Origin: Trichoplusia ni
Taxonomy: Eukaryota > Arthropoda > Insecta > Lepidoptera > Noctuidae
Assembly: GCF_003590095.1 (NCBI RefSeq)
Contig: NC_039486.1
Coordinates: 9,298,336 to 9,362,335 of the forward strand
Direction of reading: 5' to 3'
DNA: 64,000 nt
Shown: in pieces, positions 1 to 13,249 of the stretch
Numbering within the stretch: the stretch's first letter is position 1
Layout: every line of letters begins with the position of its first letter
Notes under the pieces: generated by a model
What the model saw: only the letters and a program-made list of their open reading frames with translations
Database searches by the model: none
What the model was told of the DNA's origin: nothing
Program-made: the position numbers and the translations under genes

Positions 1-1113
1 TAGCCTTTTTTTGTAAAGCATAGATTTGGATTTTTACGCCAAAAATTCAAACGCTACGTCAATTCTGAACAACAATTTCTGGTAAAAATTTAAACCGTAT
101 TCAATATTTTTCAAATAAACCTACAAAAAAATATAATGAAAAAGCTCATAACACTTTTATGAAAACCTAACCGGCATGATTAAAATTATTTTTATTCATA
201 TTTCACTATCGAATACGTCCAGAGCTTAAACAAAACAATTAATAGAGTATTTTTTGAAACATTGTTTTCAGAAATGTTCTAATATAAATTGGGATTGAAA
301 TAAATTGGGAAGTCAATACTGATTAATTGCATTATTAGTCAAGCCAGGCCACCGATGTATTCTTGATTATTTATATTTCATTATGAACGTTATTCTCAAC
401 ACTAACTTTATGACCGCAATTTTTTATTTTCAATGTTGTTGACATTAATTGTAATTGAACTAGGAAAACTTACTCATCATACACCATTACCTGCAGTCAA
501 ATTTATTGACTGCATACCAATGAAAAAAGTAGAAATAACAAATGTAGTTTTCTTAGTCAAACAATCCAATCAATTGAAAGTATAATTACTATTAATTACT
601 CTACCTAAAATATCTTAAGCGAACTTTGCGGACCAACTTTTTATTATAACAAAGTTTTCTTACATATCACAGTAATTTACACAAAAAGAAAGATAAGAAA
701 TTCATAGAAGTGCGACACAGAAAGTCTAAAAAACGACTTTAAATGTTGATGTTTTAAACAGAATAACAAAAAAACCTTACTTGATTCCCATTTTAGTTCA
801 CACACACGACTATTAACAAACACAGAATTCAATGAAATACCTGGGCATTCCTTCCCGCGCTGATTAAATTCGAAAATGGCATTTCTCTGCATGGCCACGG
901 TACTTACCGAGTCTTTGCTATAATGCTACCATGTTTGGCAGGTATCTATGTGGTACCGCGTGCAGTTACAGTCAGGCCCTCCTAAATTGGAGCGTGCTAT
1001 GCGAGCAGTTTGCGGCAGGAGGAAAGTGGTCGCGGTGTACTGCCTCAACGAGTTTGTTGTTTAATTTCCTCTAAAGATTATGGAATCGCAGACGGTGCCA
1101 TTTAGAAATTAGT
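1..1113. other. AT-rich noncoding, with a GC-richer patch at 908-1060
   Basis: No gene is supported. A 73-codon minus frame (898-677) starts at GTG and becomes Phe/Leu-rich low-complexity; not taken as a gene. The patch 908-1060 ends, on the minus strand, at a strong donor-like CG|GTAAGTA (see findings). Confidence 0.5.
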
Positions 1114-1562
1114 TTAATGCTTAACACGTTTCGTTGTAACGGAAACTATTTGATGTTCGTATTTGGAGCTTTGCATTCCTTGTAACTTTGAACTTCCAGT
1201 ATTTAAATTTTTCAAATATTTTGTAGAACAAGTTGATTTCATTTTATTAAAGAATTCGTATTCATATTGCGAAATAAAATTATCATAATACGTATGCGTT
1301 GTCTGCTTTAAAGTCCAAATTACGTACTTTACTATTTTGCTGAAAGTATTCCAAGCATCTGGCGCTGTTAAAGCCACGCTCAACATGCCAATTCCAACAT
1401 TGCTGATCTCAACTTCACCAATGTCGGTTGTAATAGCTGTTTGTTTGTAAAATTTTCTACTTTTTTGCCCTCTAAAATTTTGCTTCAACCCAAAAACACC
1501 GACACTGTATGAAATTACTATGATATACGGACTAAAATCGTTCAACAGAACGAAGACAAGAC
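1114..1562 (-). CDS. Unidentified open frame, possible terminal exon (149 codons)
   Basis: The longest open frame in the window. On the minus strand a TTTTCTGTCAG acceptor (AG at 1564-1563) is followed by LVFVLLNDFSPYIIVISYSV, a strongly hydrophobic segment. After that comes a hydrophilic, mixed-composition region including TTDIGEVEISNVGIGM and TAPDAWNTFSKIVKYVIW, and a basic C-terminus ending TTKRVKH. I do not recognise a family. The first in-frame ATG is at 1386, giving 90 residues. If spliced from the short open segment ending at 1606 (donor G|GTAAGTTAG), the frames join (G|GT = Gly) across a 43-nt intron. That is shorter than most insect introns, which lowers confidence. It could be a small membrane protein, the last exon of a minus-strand gene, or chance. 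Confidence 0.25.
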
Positions 1563-1689
1563 CTGACAGAAAATACCGACGAAAGTTTTTTAAAAACTAA
1601 CTTACCGTTCGATATCGGAAATAAAAAGTTTTTCAATCTGTTCTGTGAAGTAACTTGACCGAGTCGGTTCGCCCACAATTTGATATAAC

Positions 1690-4600
1690 CAATAAATCAG
1701 CTACTTGAAGTACGTAAATTGTTATTGCTGTCTGAAACTGTTTTCTTATATTCTGAACTTAAAATTTTTCAACCAGTAACAGTATTTTTTTAAATAGATT
1801 AATAGTTTGTTTGCTACTTTATCGCATTTGTTATAAGCCTTAAATCTGTAAAAGAGTGTTATGTTACATTCGGGTATTGTTGTCTAATACGAGAAAACAT
1901 GTATGTGATCCACAGAATTCTTAGTCCCCGTATTGTAGGCATAGCTCAAGCTACCAAAGAATCCTTTGTCGGATTAAATATACAGTGTAAACATTCGTAG
2001 ATACGAGTTGAATGTACAAAGGCAGTCTTGAAATGCTGAAAGTATTTCTAAATGATATGAAGAGATCACAAACAATGCGCTAAGCTTATAAGGCTTTTAT
2101 GATAAAAGTTGGTAAAATAAAGGGACAGAAATCGAGTCGTGAACTTTTGAATACACGTTTCACACACGAGAACCGAAATAACCTTTTTCCTTTTGCACCC
2201 TTTACGACTTTTAAGTAAATAAGAGCTTGATTATTACTTTCTTCCTTTTATCCTGTAAATTGGATTAGGTAGGTACTTAGTTTTAGATGGAGTTCTAAAC
2301 CGCTTCTTTGTCTTTATTAAAACTCCTCATTGGTAAAGGAAACAAGAGAGAAATATTGCGTAACCATATAGTGAAGAAAATACATCCATCCATTTCTAAC
2401 CAATATTATTAAATAAGGAAAATAACATCAGAACATCGTAGCTATTCCTTTATTTACACTACACGTCTTCCTTTTGTCACAATAATAATTGCCTGACACT
2501 AGGAAGGAGGCAACACGTAAATCTTCTTCAACGCTACATGTGGAGATGAAAACCGCATCAAAATACATCTTATTGTTCTCGAGATTAACTTGGGTACCGA
2601 AATAAACACCCGCCATGAGGATTTCATTTGTAATATTCTAATGTTATTTATCGTATGATACCGTGAAATTTTACTTGGTAATGAAACAGCCACCTAGGTA
2701 GACTAAATAAAATTGGCTTTGAATAAGGAACATGTTTAGATTTTTGAAAAATTTGTCTAACAAAATTAAATATGATAGATGGAAAGTCAAGAAAAACAGT
2801 CTGTCATATTGCACATTAGCTTAAAAATTTTATAGAAATAAAACTTCTTTGATAGATCCTCTTATTGGGAATATGTGTTTCAAATTCAAAGTAAACATGT
2901 TTTGTTCATCAGTGGTTACATATCCAAGTCTTAATCTCCAAGGAGCTTGGCTTAGTTACGATTGAGAAGCGCACTAAGGCACTGTGAATGAGGATCGCAC
3001 TGGGAGCCGAGATCTGAATTACGGTACTGAGCGCAATATGCATACGACGGATGTTCAATACTGCATGTGGGGTTTAATCCCGGCGTTAGTGCAGTTTATA
3101 GAAAAGTTAACTTAAGTGTGACTATAGTTAGACTTAATTTACATTGTATACTATTTGAAGAAAATGGACTAATTAACTGAAAGGAAGTTTCTGAATTCCT
3201 TTTATGTGCATTTATATGAATATTATTTTTTTGTTATTACCGGCAGTTTTGTTTAATAAAAATAGGAAATCTTTGTCATCTTTTATTTGCTTTGATTTTA
3301 AATTATCTGTTTGATAAACTGAGCAGGTTTTCTATATTTGTGTGTGAACAGAGAGAACCGAAGACTGCTCAGGAAGTAAATATAAGTATAAAATGAATTA
3401 AATAAGTTTCTTATATACTAATAGTTTACAATGAAATAAATTTATAGTCCCGTGTCCAAAATCTAAAGATTATTTTCTGGACCATAATCTAACCCAACCG
3501 AATCGCATATCAAGATCTTGCAACATCCATTCCGTCTTTTTCCCTCAGGAAATGTCTCTATACACCAACGGCTCACAACTAATTTAGTTTCTACCTACGT
3601 TAACATCTTTATTAGATAGTCTAAGTTACTTTGAATCGTACAAGTACAATTACATAACGGCCCTTATCGCGTAAAGATGTATCACACTCGGAATGTCACT
3701 GATTACGTGTCAGGTAAGTATACAGTTTAGCACAAATTCCTAAGTATATGGTATTAATGGAAATGAGCATTTGATTTTTCTGGAGGTAGAGCTCTGGAAA
3801 TTCCAAGTGCAAAAAGGAATATTACGTGATCGTTGGATGTTTTAGCGATTTAATAGTGTTTATCTTCTGACCTTATAACTAAGCCGTTAAACCGGACCAT
3901 TGCGCTTGTTAAAGCAAGATGCAGCTATGCGCAGTGTGATGCGCCGCGTCGTGCTATCCTGTTTTCTCTAGTCGTGAAGCATTTTTTTATAAAATCTCTG
4001 GCAAACTATAAATAATTATCGTAAGTTCCTTATACTAAAAAAGTGATTGCGTTTAAAAGAAGACCATTATAATGCGTTAATATGTAATTACTAGCTGTCG
4101 TCATTGATTGTGTCAACAAAGACATCGGTTAACACAGAAAAAAATATCCCACGTTAAGATTAGGTTTATAGCTACCTCCATATCACAATCAGTCAGCTTT
4201 GGGTCTCCTCCCACTCTCTTCAAACCTTATTTGGCTGCGGAGTTATTTCTGTATAAAAATTAAATAATGTAGGTTTTATTTATATTTTTGTGTTACTCAA
4301 GTACAGATTCAAATTTCTAAGCTAACTTCTGTACCGACCAGGTCAAAAAATAAATAACACTCGTCCACATCTTTTTTTGTTACATCTACAGTTAATTATC
4401 ACCGAGAGAAATTCTTTGGAATTTTCTCTCATACAATAGGTGCATTATTCTAGGCCATTAAGTTACTACAGTGTTTTAAACCACAACTGAGTCATAACAA
4501 CACAACATATCGTGAACAAGCTCTATTTTATTGTCAACGAGTTTTAATGGAACATAATATTTTAGAGCAGCTTTTGTGACTACACACGGTAGTAAAACAA

Positions 4601-5599
4601 AAACAATGGCTGGCCCGAAGCCATTTTTGATAACCTAAATACCTATTCATAGTGCATACTCTGCTCATTCAAATTAATTTAAGCCTTATTAATATTTTAA
4701 CCGGCGCACAGCACAAAGGCCGTGATATTTCATTTATGAGCCCGTTCGTGGCTTTGCTAGCCTTCTTGTACTTAGTTAACACTTTAATTGAAAGTTTTTT
4801 TATTCAAGTACTCACTTTAAACACTATGCTATCCTCAACTTAGTTTTTAACTAGAAAAGCTCAACTTGATTTCTAATCTGCATTACAAGGAACTATTTTA
4901 TATTATAAGTGTAGCTAGCTGTAAATCTATTTTCCTGTGCCGTTTTTATGACAAACCGGTGAACCGATTATGTTAAAACTACAATTTGAATATAAAGTAA
5001 GTAGTGTCAGTTTGAACATCAAAAATATCGAATTGTCTTTATTAAACCAAGTGAAGAAGCAGACTTAATTTTGACTAGAATAAATACACAAAATTACCTT
5101 AATAACGACTGTGAATATTTTGTGGCTTTTGACATTAAAAAAAAGACGTAATTCTTAAGAAGTTATGAAAACATTCCTATTTATTTTTAACGATATTGTT
5201 TAGGAAGCCATGCTAATTGTTAATCAACAAATTTTAACGGATGTAAACAAGACTGACGAAACACTTACTCAGAAAGAGGAAAGACTGCAAACAAATCCAC
5301 AATTAACTTTTAACGGCACGGTTTGAGTTCAGATAAAAATTCCGCCCCGTTTAGAAAATTTAATAGGTTACGGGGTCATTACGGGAAATTTATGATCCAG
5401 GTTAGGTAATGTCAAATTTTATTTTTTATTTTTTGAACGAGTCGCAATCTTTTATCGAGATGATTATTATATTTAGACAGGTTAAATTGTCGTAGAAGTA
5501 ATTTAATATTCCACTGATAGGACAAAAATTAAAAAGAAGTATTTATTTATTATTTTTGCATTATTACAAGCTCTATTTACAAGTTAAATAGGTAGCCGA
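1690..5599. other. No gene seen
   Basis: AT-rich DNA without a convincing coding frame. A 62-codon ATG frame on the minus strand (2616-2428) and a plus frame at 4652-4843 are of chance length. GGGGTTTAATCCCGG at about 3069 is a B-box-like word with no tRNA around it. 3895-3965 is a small GC-richer patch. Confidence 0.5.
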
Positions 5600-5720
5600 G
5601 AAGTTATGGTCACCACGCCAGACACACAGTGCGCAACGTATCGCGGGTTCGACTCCCACGTAGGAAAATTAATCATGTGGTTCACAAATGCTTCTAATGA
5701 GTTTGGGTGTCTTTCTGCAT
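5600..5720 (+). repeat. tRNA-like SINE fragment, family E
   Basis: Contains CGTATCGCGGGTTCGACTCC, a good match to a tRNA B box (GGTTCGANTCC). It is followed by a CACAAATGCTTCTAATGAG and GGGTGTCTTTCTGC tail. The reverse complement of the copy at 55240-55345 matches throughout. It is not a functional tRNA, since no cloverleaf can be formed around the B box. Confidence 0.6.
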
Positions 5721-5844
5721 TTGACTTAAATGATCGTGCGACATGGATTAAGGAATAATAAATCCAAAAAGTGCGGGACTCGTTTAAAAATTAAATATAT
5801 TATGACCAGACGAAGAACAGCCTTCTTTAACAGTAAAATATTGC

Positions 5845-5945
5845 AGATTTGGATGCGAGACAGTGCTCTACACGGCGTAGAACGGCATCTCTTCCACTAC
5901 AGCAATAATATGCCTTTGAGAGGTGGTTGAAGGCCTCCATGTATT
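5845..5945 (+). repeat. Interspersed repeat, family H (CTACACGGCGTAGAACGGCATCT)
   Basis: GAGACAGTGCTCTACACGGC, then AGAACGGCATCTCTTCCACT and GAGAGGTGGTTGAAGGCCTCC. The same order of blocks recurs at 6190, 14335, 32640, 47245 and 51470. The class (SINE or LINE tail) is not determined. Confidence 0.55.
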
Positions 5946-6189
5946 AAGTACATATATTGTTGTAACTAGTACTCCTTTACTTACGATAACTTTATATTGG
6001 AAGTTCATGTGTAATATTTCCGCTTGCCCTTTTACTTTTAGTGCTGGCCAGTCATTGAACTAGCAAACAAACAAGACAGAAGAGCAATCTTTATACTCTC
6101 TTCATACTTCACTCGCACGTGTTGGTAAACTACAGTAACACAGTAACAACAACAACAGAGAAAGACTACCGCTACTCTTAAAGTAACAT

Positions 6190-6295
6190 TAATGAAGTTG
6201 TGGGAGGATGATAGCGCATTACACATAGTAGAGCAGCATCTCTGTTCTACTCTCGCAGAAATATTTTCTGGTCGTAGACCCTCAGAAACAATAAT
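6190..6295 (+). repeat. Interspersed repeat, family H, diverged
   Basis: GTGGGAGGATGATAGCGC and AGTAGAGCAGCATCTCTGTTC align to family H. Open frames of 60 and 87 codons on the two strands here are incidental. Confidence 0.4.
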
Positions 6296-6299
6296 TTTC

Positions 6300-9200
6300 A
6301 CTGAATTCTTTCGCTTACAATATTGCCTGCACTTTACGTTACCAAAAATTCTCAGTATGTGTTACTGCAAATAATTGGCAAAGGATTTTAGACTTTACCT
6401 GTATAAACAGATTCTGCTTTCCTTGCATATTAAATTTAAAGTTACATGACATGGCCATACACAGTCGCTAATCATAGGTCAAATTCAATAGACCATATGC
6501 TTAACTTAATCATTCTTAAAATGTAAAAGTTACGTAAAATTTAAAAACAGTTATTTTCTTCCACAATTTTACTATTTTCCTGTTTTGATGCTGTTAGATT
6601 AGTTCAAAGGTCGCAACGCATGAGCTTAAAATAGACGTAGAAATCAGGAAGTAATTACGACAGGTTTAGCTAAAGAAGATTTCCTTACTAATTATTACAA
6701 AGTTACAGCTGGCGTAAGTATTCTAGAGCTCAATTTACACGAGGCAACGTAAGTTCCCTCTACTCGACGACTCGCCTCCTAGGGATTGCGATACAAAGTC
6801 GTAAAAGTTCCTAGAAGACTAAGATTGTCAGGTATCGAGATGGCCGTGAGTACGAAGGGCCCGATCGTGATGTAACTATACCAAAGTCAAGTACTGTTGA
6901 CCCACAAATAAATTCATCACCCTTCGACGCAATAACACCGGTCGTTGCCACAATATGTTGACTCTCTTTGAAACAAGATTGTGTTTGCATAATATTATCT
7001 GATACACGTTTTACGATTATAGCCAGCCTTTGATATTATGATACTCATCGCGTCGCCCACATAATGTTACCAGTTTGTTTTCTCTTGTTCTGGTTTGTTG
7101 GTCTTTTATTACATGTAGTTTCTTGATTAAAGGGGGGTAAGTGTGGATGATATTGCTCATATTAAACTGTTATAATTTTATGGCGGCCAACGGTACCAAT
7201 TGTTCCGGTACCAATTGTGTAAGAGAGAGATAGTATAAAATAAACAGGTATTGCAGTGAAAGTTTCTGTAAGACTTTTTCGATTACGCAATTACAACCTG
7301 TAGGTAGTATTTCATGTTACATCAAACGTTAAAGCATACCAATTTCGTAGAAATAAATGTTTTTTTTTATCACCAAATTGTAATAATGAAATCGCATGCA
7401 CTGTCATAAACGTAATGGATGTTTTGAGTAAAGCTGTATATGAGCTATTTTCGAGACAGACCAAAACAGAAAATTTCTGGAAATTAAATTCGTTTAAAGT
7501 ATTTTACTTGTATTAACATCAGAATAAGTTTTACATCAATATGGAGTCAAGCGTCATCTTTGAACTTCATTTTGTACTGAAATAGTCTCTTCATTACTAG
7601 TCAGGTAATAACGCCATCTATTGAACGTTACTGGCATTGCACACAAAGCTGAGCCCTAAAAGCTTGGGTAACTTTGAAGGGAATTGAAAGGTGGAGCTTT
7701 CATAAATGAAGAAAAAAGGATCGCAAAATACGTTTTTTAATGGTATTTAAATTATAAATTAAAAAGATAAAAGGCACTTTCAAGAGAAGTAGATTAGAAG
7801 TCAAGACTTTGCTTTTTAAATGCTGATAATCATGTTGTAAGTTAATGACTAAAACATTATGATATGATACTAGCAAAATTGAATAAATTGTTAAAGTAGA
7901 CAGGTACATACATAATTTTAAGGATATTCATTAACATTTTTGCTTCAGAACATCATGGCGGACATGTTTTTTTTTATTTCTCACAAAACTGCACTATCTA
8001 CGTAAAATATATACGGTATGTTCAAAAGCTAAAACAGAAAATATTTAAACGCAGAACAACAAACAGAAAACTAAACCAATAACTGAATAGTTTTCCATAA
8101 CAATAGCGAGTGAATGGCCCAGTTTACGTCATCAAAGAATTTCAAGTTTGTTCCGCTTTTGTATTTAGTATAGAGCTTTTGTTGTGAGTTATTTTACCTA
8201 ATGCGTGCTATAGTTTTGAATAACGACGATTTTAAATCGGAAATATTTATGGTAACAAGATGATTTTTATAAAAGGGTTTCCATAACATTGGGTGGAATT
8301 GGAATAAAATTGGTTAACCATTGAACATTTTCAATGGTCTTCACTGTTTTCGGTAGCTGGAAATTGATTCTGTAAAAAATATTTATTTAATGTTTATTAG
8401 ATAAACCTCGTGTTTTCAGATGACATCTTGTGAATACTTCCCGAACATCAATATCAGCAGCTAGGGTTAGCGACGTCCCCAACTTGGTACGACTTACATG
8501 TGCCACAATATTCATACTAGATGGCAGCACTAAAAGATGATGGGTTGTTAAAATTCAACTTATTGTAATAATGCAAAATATACTAGTTTTGGCAAACCTT
8601 TAATAACTGTTCACAATAATCGATTTCTTATAATGTCAGGTAGCTCCTAGATGTAAAGACATGTTTCAAGATATTTCGACTGAGTACTCTTTCTGGATAG
8701 TAGAGCTATTTTAAAGCATTTTTTTCTACGTAACAAAGTTTTAAGATTATGTCTTCTTGCTTATTACTTAAAATTTGTGATGCCAAGTCAAAGATCTTGA
8801 GTACTTTCCCGAGGCACTTACAGACTTTTCAAATGTTCTGTTCGTTTTAGGAATAAATGTCACATCGTGTTTATGAAGGCACGTACATTTGTGTCAATGT
8901 ATAAATGTTTTAAAATCTTTATTTTATTATTTTATTTTTATTTTTGAACTTTGGGATTTCTTTATACTTCGAAAGCAAAATAATGTTTATCATTGATTTG
9001 TCCTTTTGCTAACAAATGATTGGTTAACCAATACCTTTCCAAAACGATTAGACTTTGGCGTTTATCAAATTCAAGTATTGAATAAGATTCTATCTTAAAT
9101 GGTCTCGAAAACAATCGAAACTAAAATCTGATAAGGCATTATTCAGCAGAATAATTAAGAGGTTTAGTAAATCATCGTTAGTATTGTTGAACCTCAGTTA

Positions 9201-12200
9201 GGGAATGAGATCTCGAAGGAGCAGGTGTCGTTATGCCGCCTTTGTCTTGAGAGGTTTAGCTGAACGATATTTAAGCACAAATATTTTTTATCCTTGTCGT
9301 TCTTACTGCAGGGCAAATACCTCTTCGGTATCCTTTCATATCTCATTATCCAGGCACATTTTGTTAGAGGGACGGTCCTATTTTTTTTAAATACATAAAA
9401 AAATCTTTATTTGAATCTGTTTTTTATACTACTTGACGAAAGGACAGTTTTTATGTTGACAAAGAAACATCCAATTCGAATTCAGAATACAAACAGAAAC
9501 AAATGAAAGCGGCTTTAACCAGTCTTAAGCCGTTTAAGTAATGGAGTTAAGTGCATAAAGTCGTTCATTAAACTATTTAAGGTAGGTTAACAGAGGCGTC
9601 GAGAAGTGACATTTTAAGACAGCCAAATTTCCATAAGCTCTTTTACCTAGTGAAACCGGAACGGGGGTAGATACGACGTCTGCTGCTGTGTAACTCTTCC
9701 TTTTACACGCGCGTAGGGTTGTCAATACCAAGTTCTGCAGTTTTGACTGAGATTTTTTATTTAAGACTTCAGACGAAATGTAAATACCAGGCAGTTTATT
9801 TATTCATACGCAAGATACTCATTGGACTGAATAAGGTAACTGCTCTTGTAACTATTTTCTTGAAAACGAGTCCTCTTAAAAACTAAAGTTAGGCAGAACC
9901 AATATCAATATCTTGATAAGAAGAAAGTTTGAAGTACTCCATCAGTAACAATACCTTTTTGCTACTTTACTATATAACTTGTAATTAATCTGAAATTAAA
10001 TAATAACTTACCCGAAATAATGCTTACGAAGAGATTTTATGAGATGTCATCACCAGATTTTCAGGTTAAACAGTTACATCAATTAATTTACCGAAACCCT
10101 GTGTTTAATTACTAAGTTCAAATTTTATTATTGTGGGTCTCTGCGATGCGTAATTCAGTTTGTGAAAACAATTTTACCTAATAATAACTAAGGGGTAAAA
10201 CTTTTGCATTTCGAAACGCTTTTTCTTTCAAGGTTTTCGTTTATGAAAATCTATATCCTAAATTTCAGCTGATTTCGGTTTTCCATGCCGTGTAAAAACC
10301 ATCCAGTTCACTTTTTGCGTGAAGGCAGGTGTGCCAAATGGGTGCATTGGTTTGGGATCGGTGAGGCAAGTTCGTTTATCGCACCAAAGTTAGAGAAGAA
10401 TAGGTATTATAATGATGAAATTACCATCATGGTGGCCAAAACACTGTTTCTGCCTTGTGATTAAGCATTATAATCACTGTAAGTTCAAAAAAAATTTAGC
10501 AACTCTACAAAAACACGCTTCCACCAAAAATGCGAGACACCCCGAAGGGACATGAAATACATCTGAATACGCGATGAAATAAATAAAGTATTATATTACT
10601 TTAATATCATTATATTTGCGTGTAACCCTACCTCTAAGCTTAGTATATGCCCGATAACACGAAGAAAATACAGCGAAGAGCCAAGAGGGTGCCACCGGCC
10701 TCGAACTGATGTGAAAACGATGTTCCTCAAACACATTTATTTTATTGCAACCATCTTCGTAAAGTTCCATCGAATTTTATAGGTTAAGCACCGGCCGTTT
10801 CACTTCTTTTCGCAATTAGACAGATTTTATTGTGTTTCGTCTGTAAACGGTGGGAAAAGTACTCGAGGGTTGTAAAGGTCAATAGATTTTCTGTCTGCCG
10901 ATGTTCCGACAGTTTATTTTGTGTAATTTCAGGTAAGCCTTTATTGTATGTTTGGAACGGCTTATGCCCAGTTATATTGATTGAATTGATGTGAAAATTA
11001 TAAAGTAGGTTATTTAATTATTAAACATATTACTAAATCTTTTTTTATTTATGCATATAGAAAGTGTTCAGTTTCCTAGATTTATAAATATTTTGCTGCG
11101 AAGCGAATAATTTCAAGCTGAGCAAATGTGTTGACCCGGTTTCTCTAGCCAAAATCTAGGTCTTCAAACTCGGGCTGCATCCTCGATCATCCAATCAAGA
11201 ATCCATTTATCGTAGAGCTGTACCAAATCCTCGCATTTGGAAGTCCTCTGAAAGTCAACGCCTCCCGGCCGCAGATGGCTTTTAAAGCTTGAAAACAATC
11301 GTTAAGATGTAAGGATTAATGGCAGAGAGCTTCAGTTTGGGCGTTTGGGCTCGAATTGACCCACTTGTTAACAGTTCCCGAGCTTATTTTGGAAGTCAAT
11401 AACATTCCTAGAGTCTATTTGAGTTTGCTCTTCCAAACTAACGGAAACTAATTTATGTCTAACTCCGAATGCGATTGCAATGCATCTTCTACGAACGATT
11501 TTATTTGTTTCCTTTATAAAATGGAGAGGAAGCTTGCGTTTTACCAAGAGCGCACTCCGAATAATGTTGTAATTATAAATTCTAAATCGGAGAACTATAT
11601 CGGCAAATCATTTTTTTTTTGTAATGTACCATTCTTTATTTTAACTATGCCAGTTATAATATCGCAATGGTTTCTGAGACAATTCTAATTTTAATGTAAT
11701 CAATACATTAAATTTATTTTTTTATATGAAATTAATATCACTCTTTTTTATAATTTTAAAGGAGAATGAAAAATGACTTTCACTCTTCATTCACTGAGCC
11801 ATAGAACTTACAAACCGATTATTAACTACTATCCGAACTTGTGGATTGTTTGCCCACAATTATCGAACTAAAATCACGTTACCTTACTTTGGTGTCTGTC
11901 TCTTAATGATATAAATTGGTCACCCAAACGGTGCGGTCAATGGTCGGTCGGTCCTTAAATTAGGTAACGCAAAAATAATAATCGCTTTAGCTTTGGTCTG
12001 TGGGTCAACATTTTTAATTAAACTTTGCGTTCAGTATAATTAATTTGAATAATACACTGATCTTAAAACATGTCTGATGAATTAAATGAGAGGTAGATAT
12101 TATAAATTTTGCTGTAATTCTAGTATGTACATCGATTTCAGGATATTACCCAACGTTAGAACATCCCAATATCCCATTTGGATCATCCTTCGGACATAGC

Positions 12201-13249
12201 ACAACAACACCTGCCCGTTACCGCTTGCTAACACTTACACTCAAGATTAAACTGTCAAATACACATTATCCAACTGGCTCGTCCCATTTAGTACTTCTTG
12301 ATGCATGCTGTTTACACTACGATTGCGATTCACGTTCAAATTATATTAGAACATAGTATAACCTACTTCTTAGAATTAGTAAAAAAACTTATCCTACTCT
12401 CTATTTATATACTAACAAGGAAAACAAAACAATTCAAACACACAACCAATATGGATTTATCAACTTATATCCCAATACGACGAAAATGTATCTTCATTTG
12501 TTAGTGTCAAAAAAGACAAAGAGATCAGGAGGAATCCTAAATGTAACACAATATTGGCTATTTGGCGAGCCTTAATATGTCCCTGTATTGCGTGGGTGTT
12601 AGTCCCAATAGGATTGATAATCTCGTGCTATTCCGGGTACGATCATTCCCATTGTGACGTCTGTTATAATGAATAGCGATTATTCTCCTTGTAAATATTT
12701 CGGTGGCAGCAGAAGTGTTTGACGCCTACAAACTTTAAATTTGTAGTGTGTTTATATCCGATATTAGCCGTCAGCTGCCTTTGCCTACACAAAAATAGTT
12801 ACGTTAAATAGGATAAATGTACCTATTGACAAATATGACAAGGTTACAAAAATATTTTTAACATCACAAAATATTGAAATAGACAGCTACTAAATTAAGG
12901 TAGATAGGCTAGCTCAGTACATGCATACTATAAATAAGGTTATTTTTCGCTGTAAAACTACTTTTAACGGATTAACATCTGTCTATCCAACCGTGATCGT
13001 TGTAAAATGTTTGGACGTCGATTTTATGAAACGTGCATAAAATAATGTTTCCACAAAATCCGATCAAAGTGCTCTTAGTTTAAATAGGTATTAACTGGTT
13101 TATTCAATGTTGTGCTTTTTACAGTGTAGCAATGTTGGGAAAACCTTTTGGTATAAGCTTCATTTAAATATTTTATGCAAATGGCTAAGACATTGTTTAT
13201 CAGACGAGAGAATCCTCATGGACACACACTCCCTCAGAGGTAGAAATGG
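6300..13249. other. No gene seen; sparse low-copy sequence
   Basis: Only chance-length frames are present. Apart from the direct repeat at 7191-7218, I recognise no element. 11130-11340 and 12125-12300 are less AT-rich than the surroundings; the latter is cytosine-skewed and open in one plus frame (see findings). Confidence 0.5.
7191..7218. repeat. Tandem direct repeat of CGGTACCAATTGT
   Basis: Two perfect 13-bp copies, 15 bp apart (7191-7203 and 7206-7218). Each holds two 6-bp palindromes, GGTACC and CAATTG. Confidence 0.8.

Noticed and set aside
2428..2693. Two overlapping minus-strand frames of 62 and 64 codons
   Set aside because: Chance length in AT-rich DNA; no splice sites, domain or repeat support. 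The 62-codon frame does start at ATG, so it is not fully excluded.
5635..5670. Possible tRNA gene
   Set aside because: There is a good B box but no A box at the right distance and no cloverleaf. A second inverted copy at 55240 shows it is a dispersed SINE-type repeat.
6038..6374. Overlapping plus (60-codon) and minus (87-codon) frames
   Set aside because: They overlap the diverged family H repeat; neither has a recognised domain.
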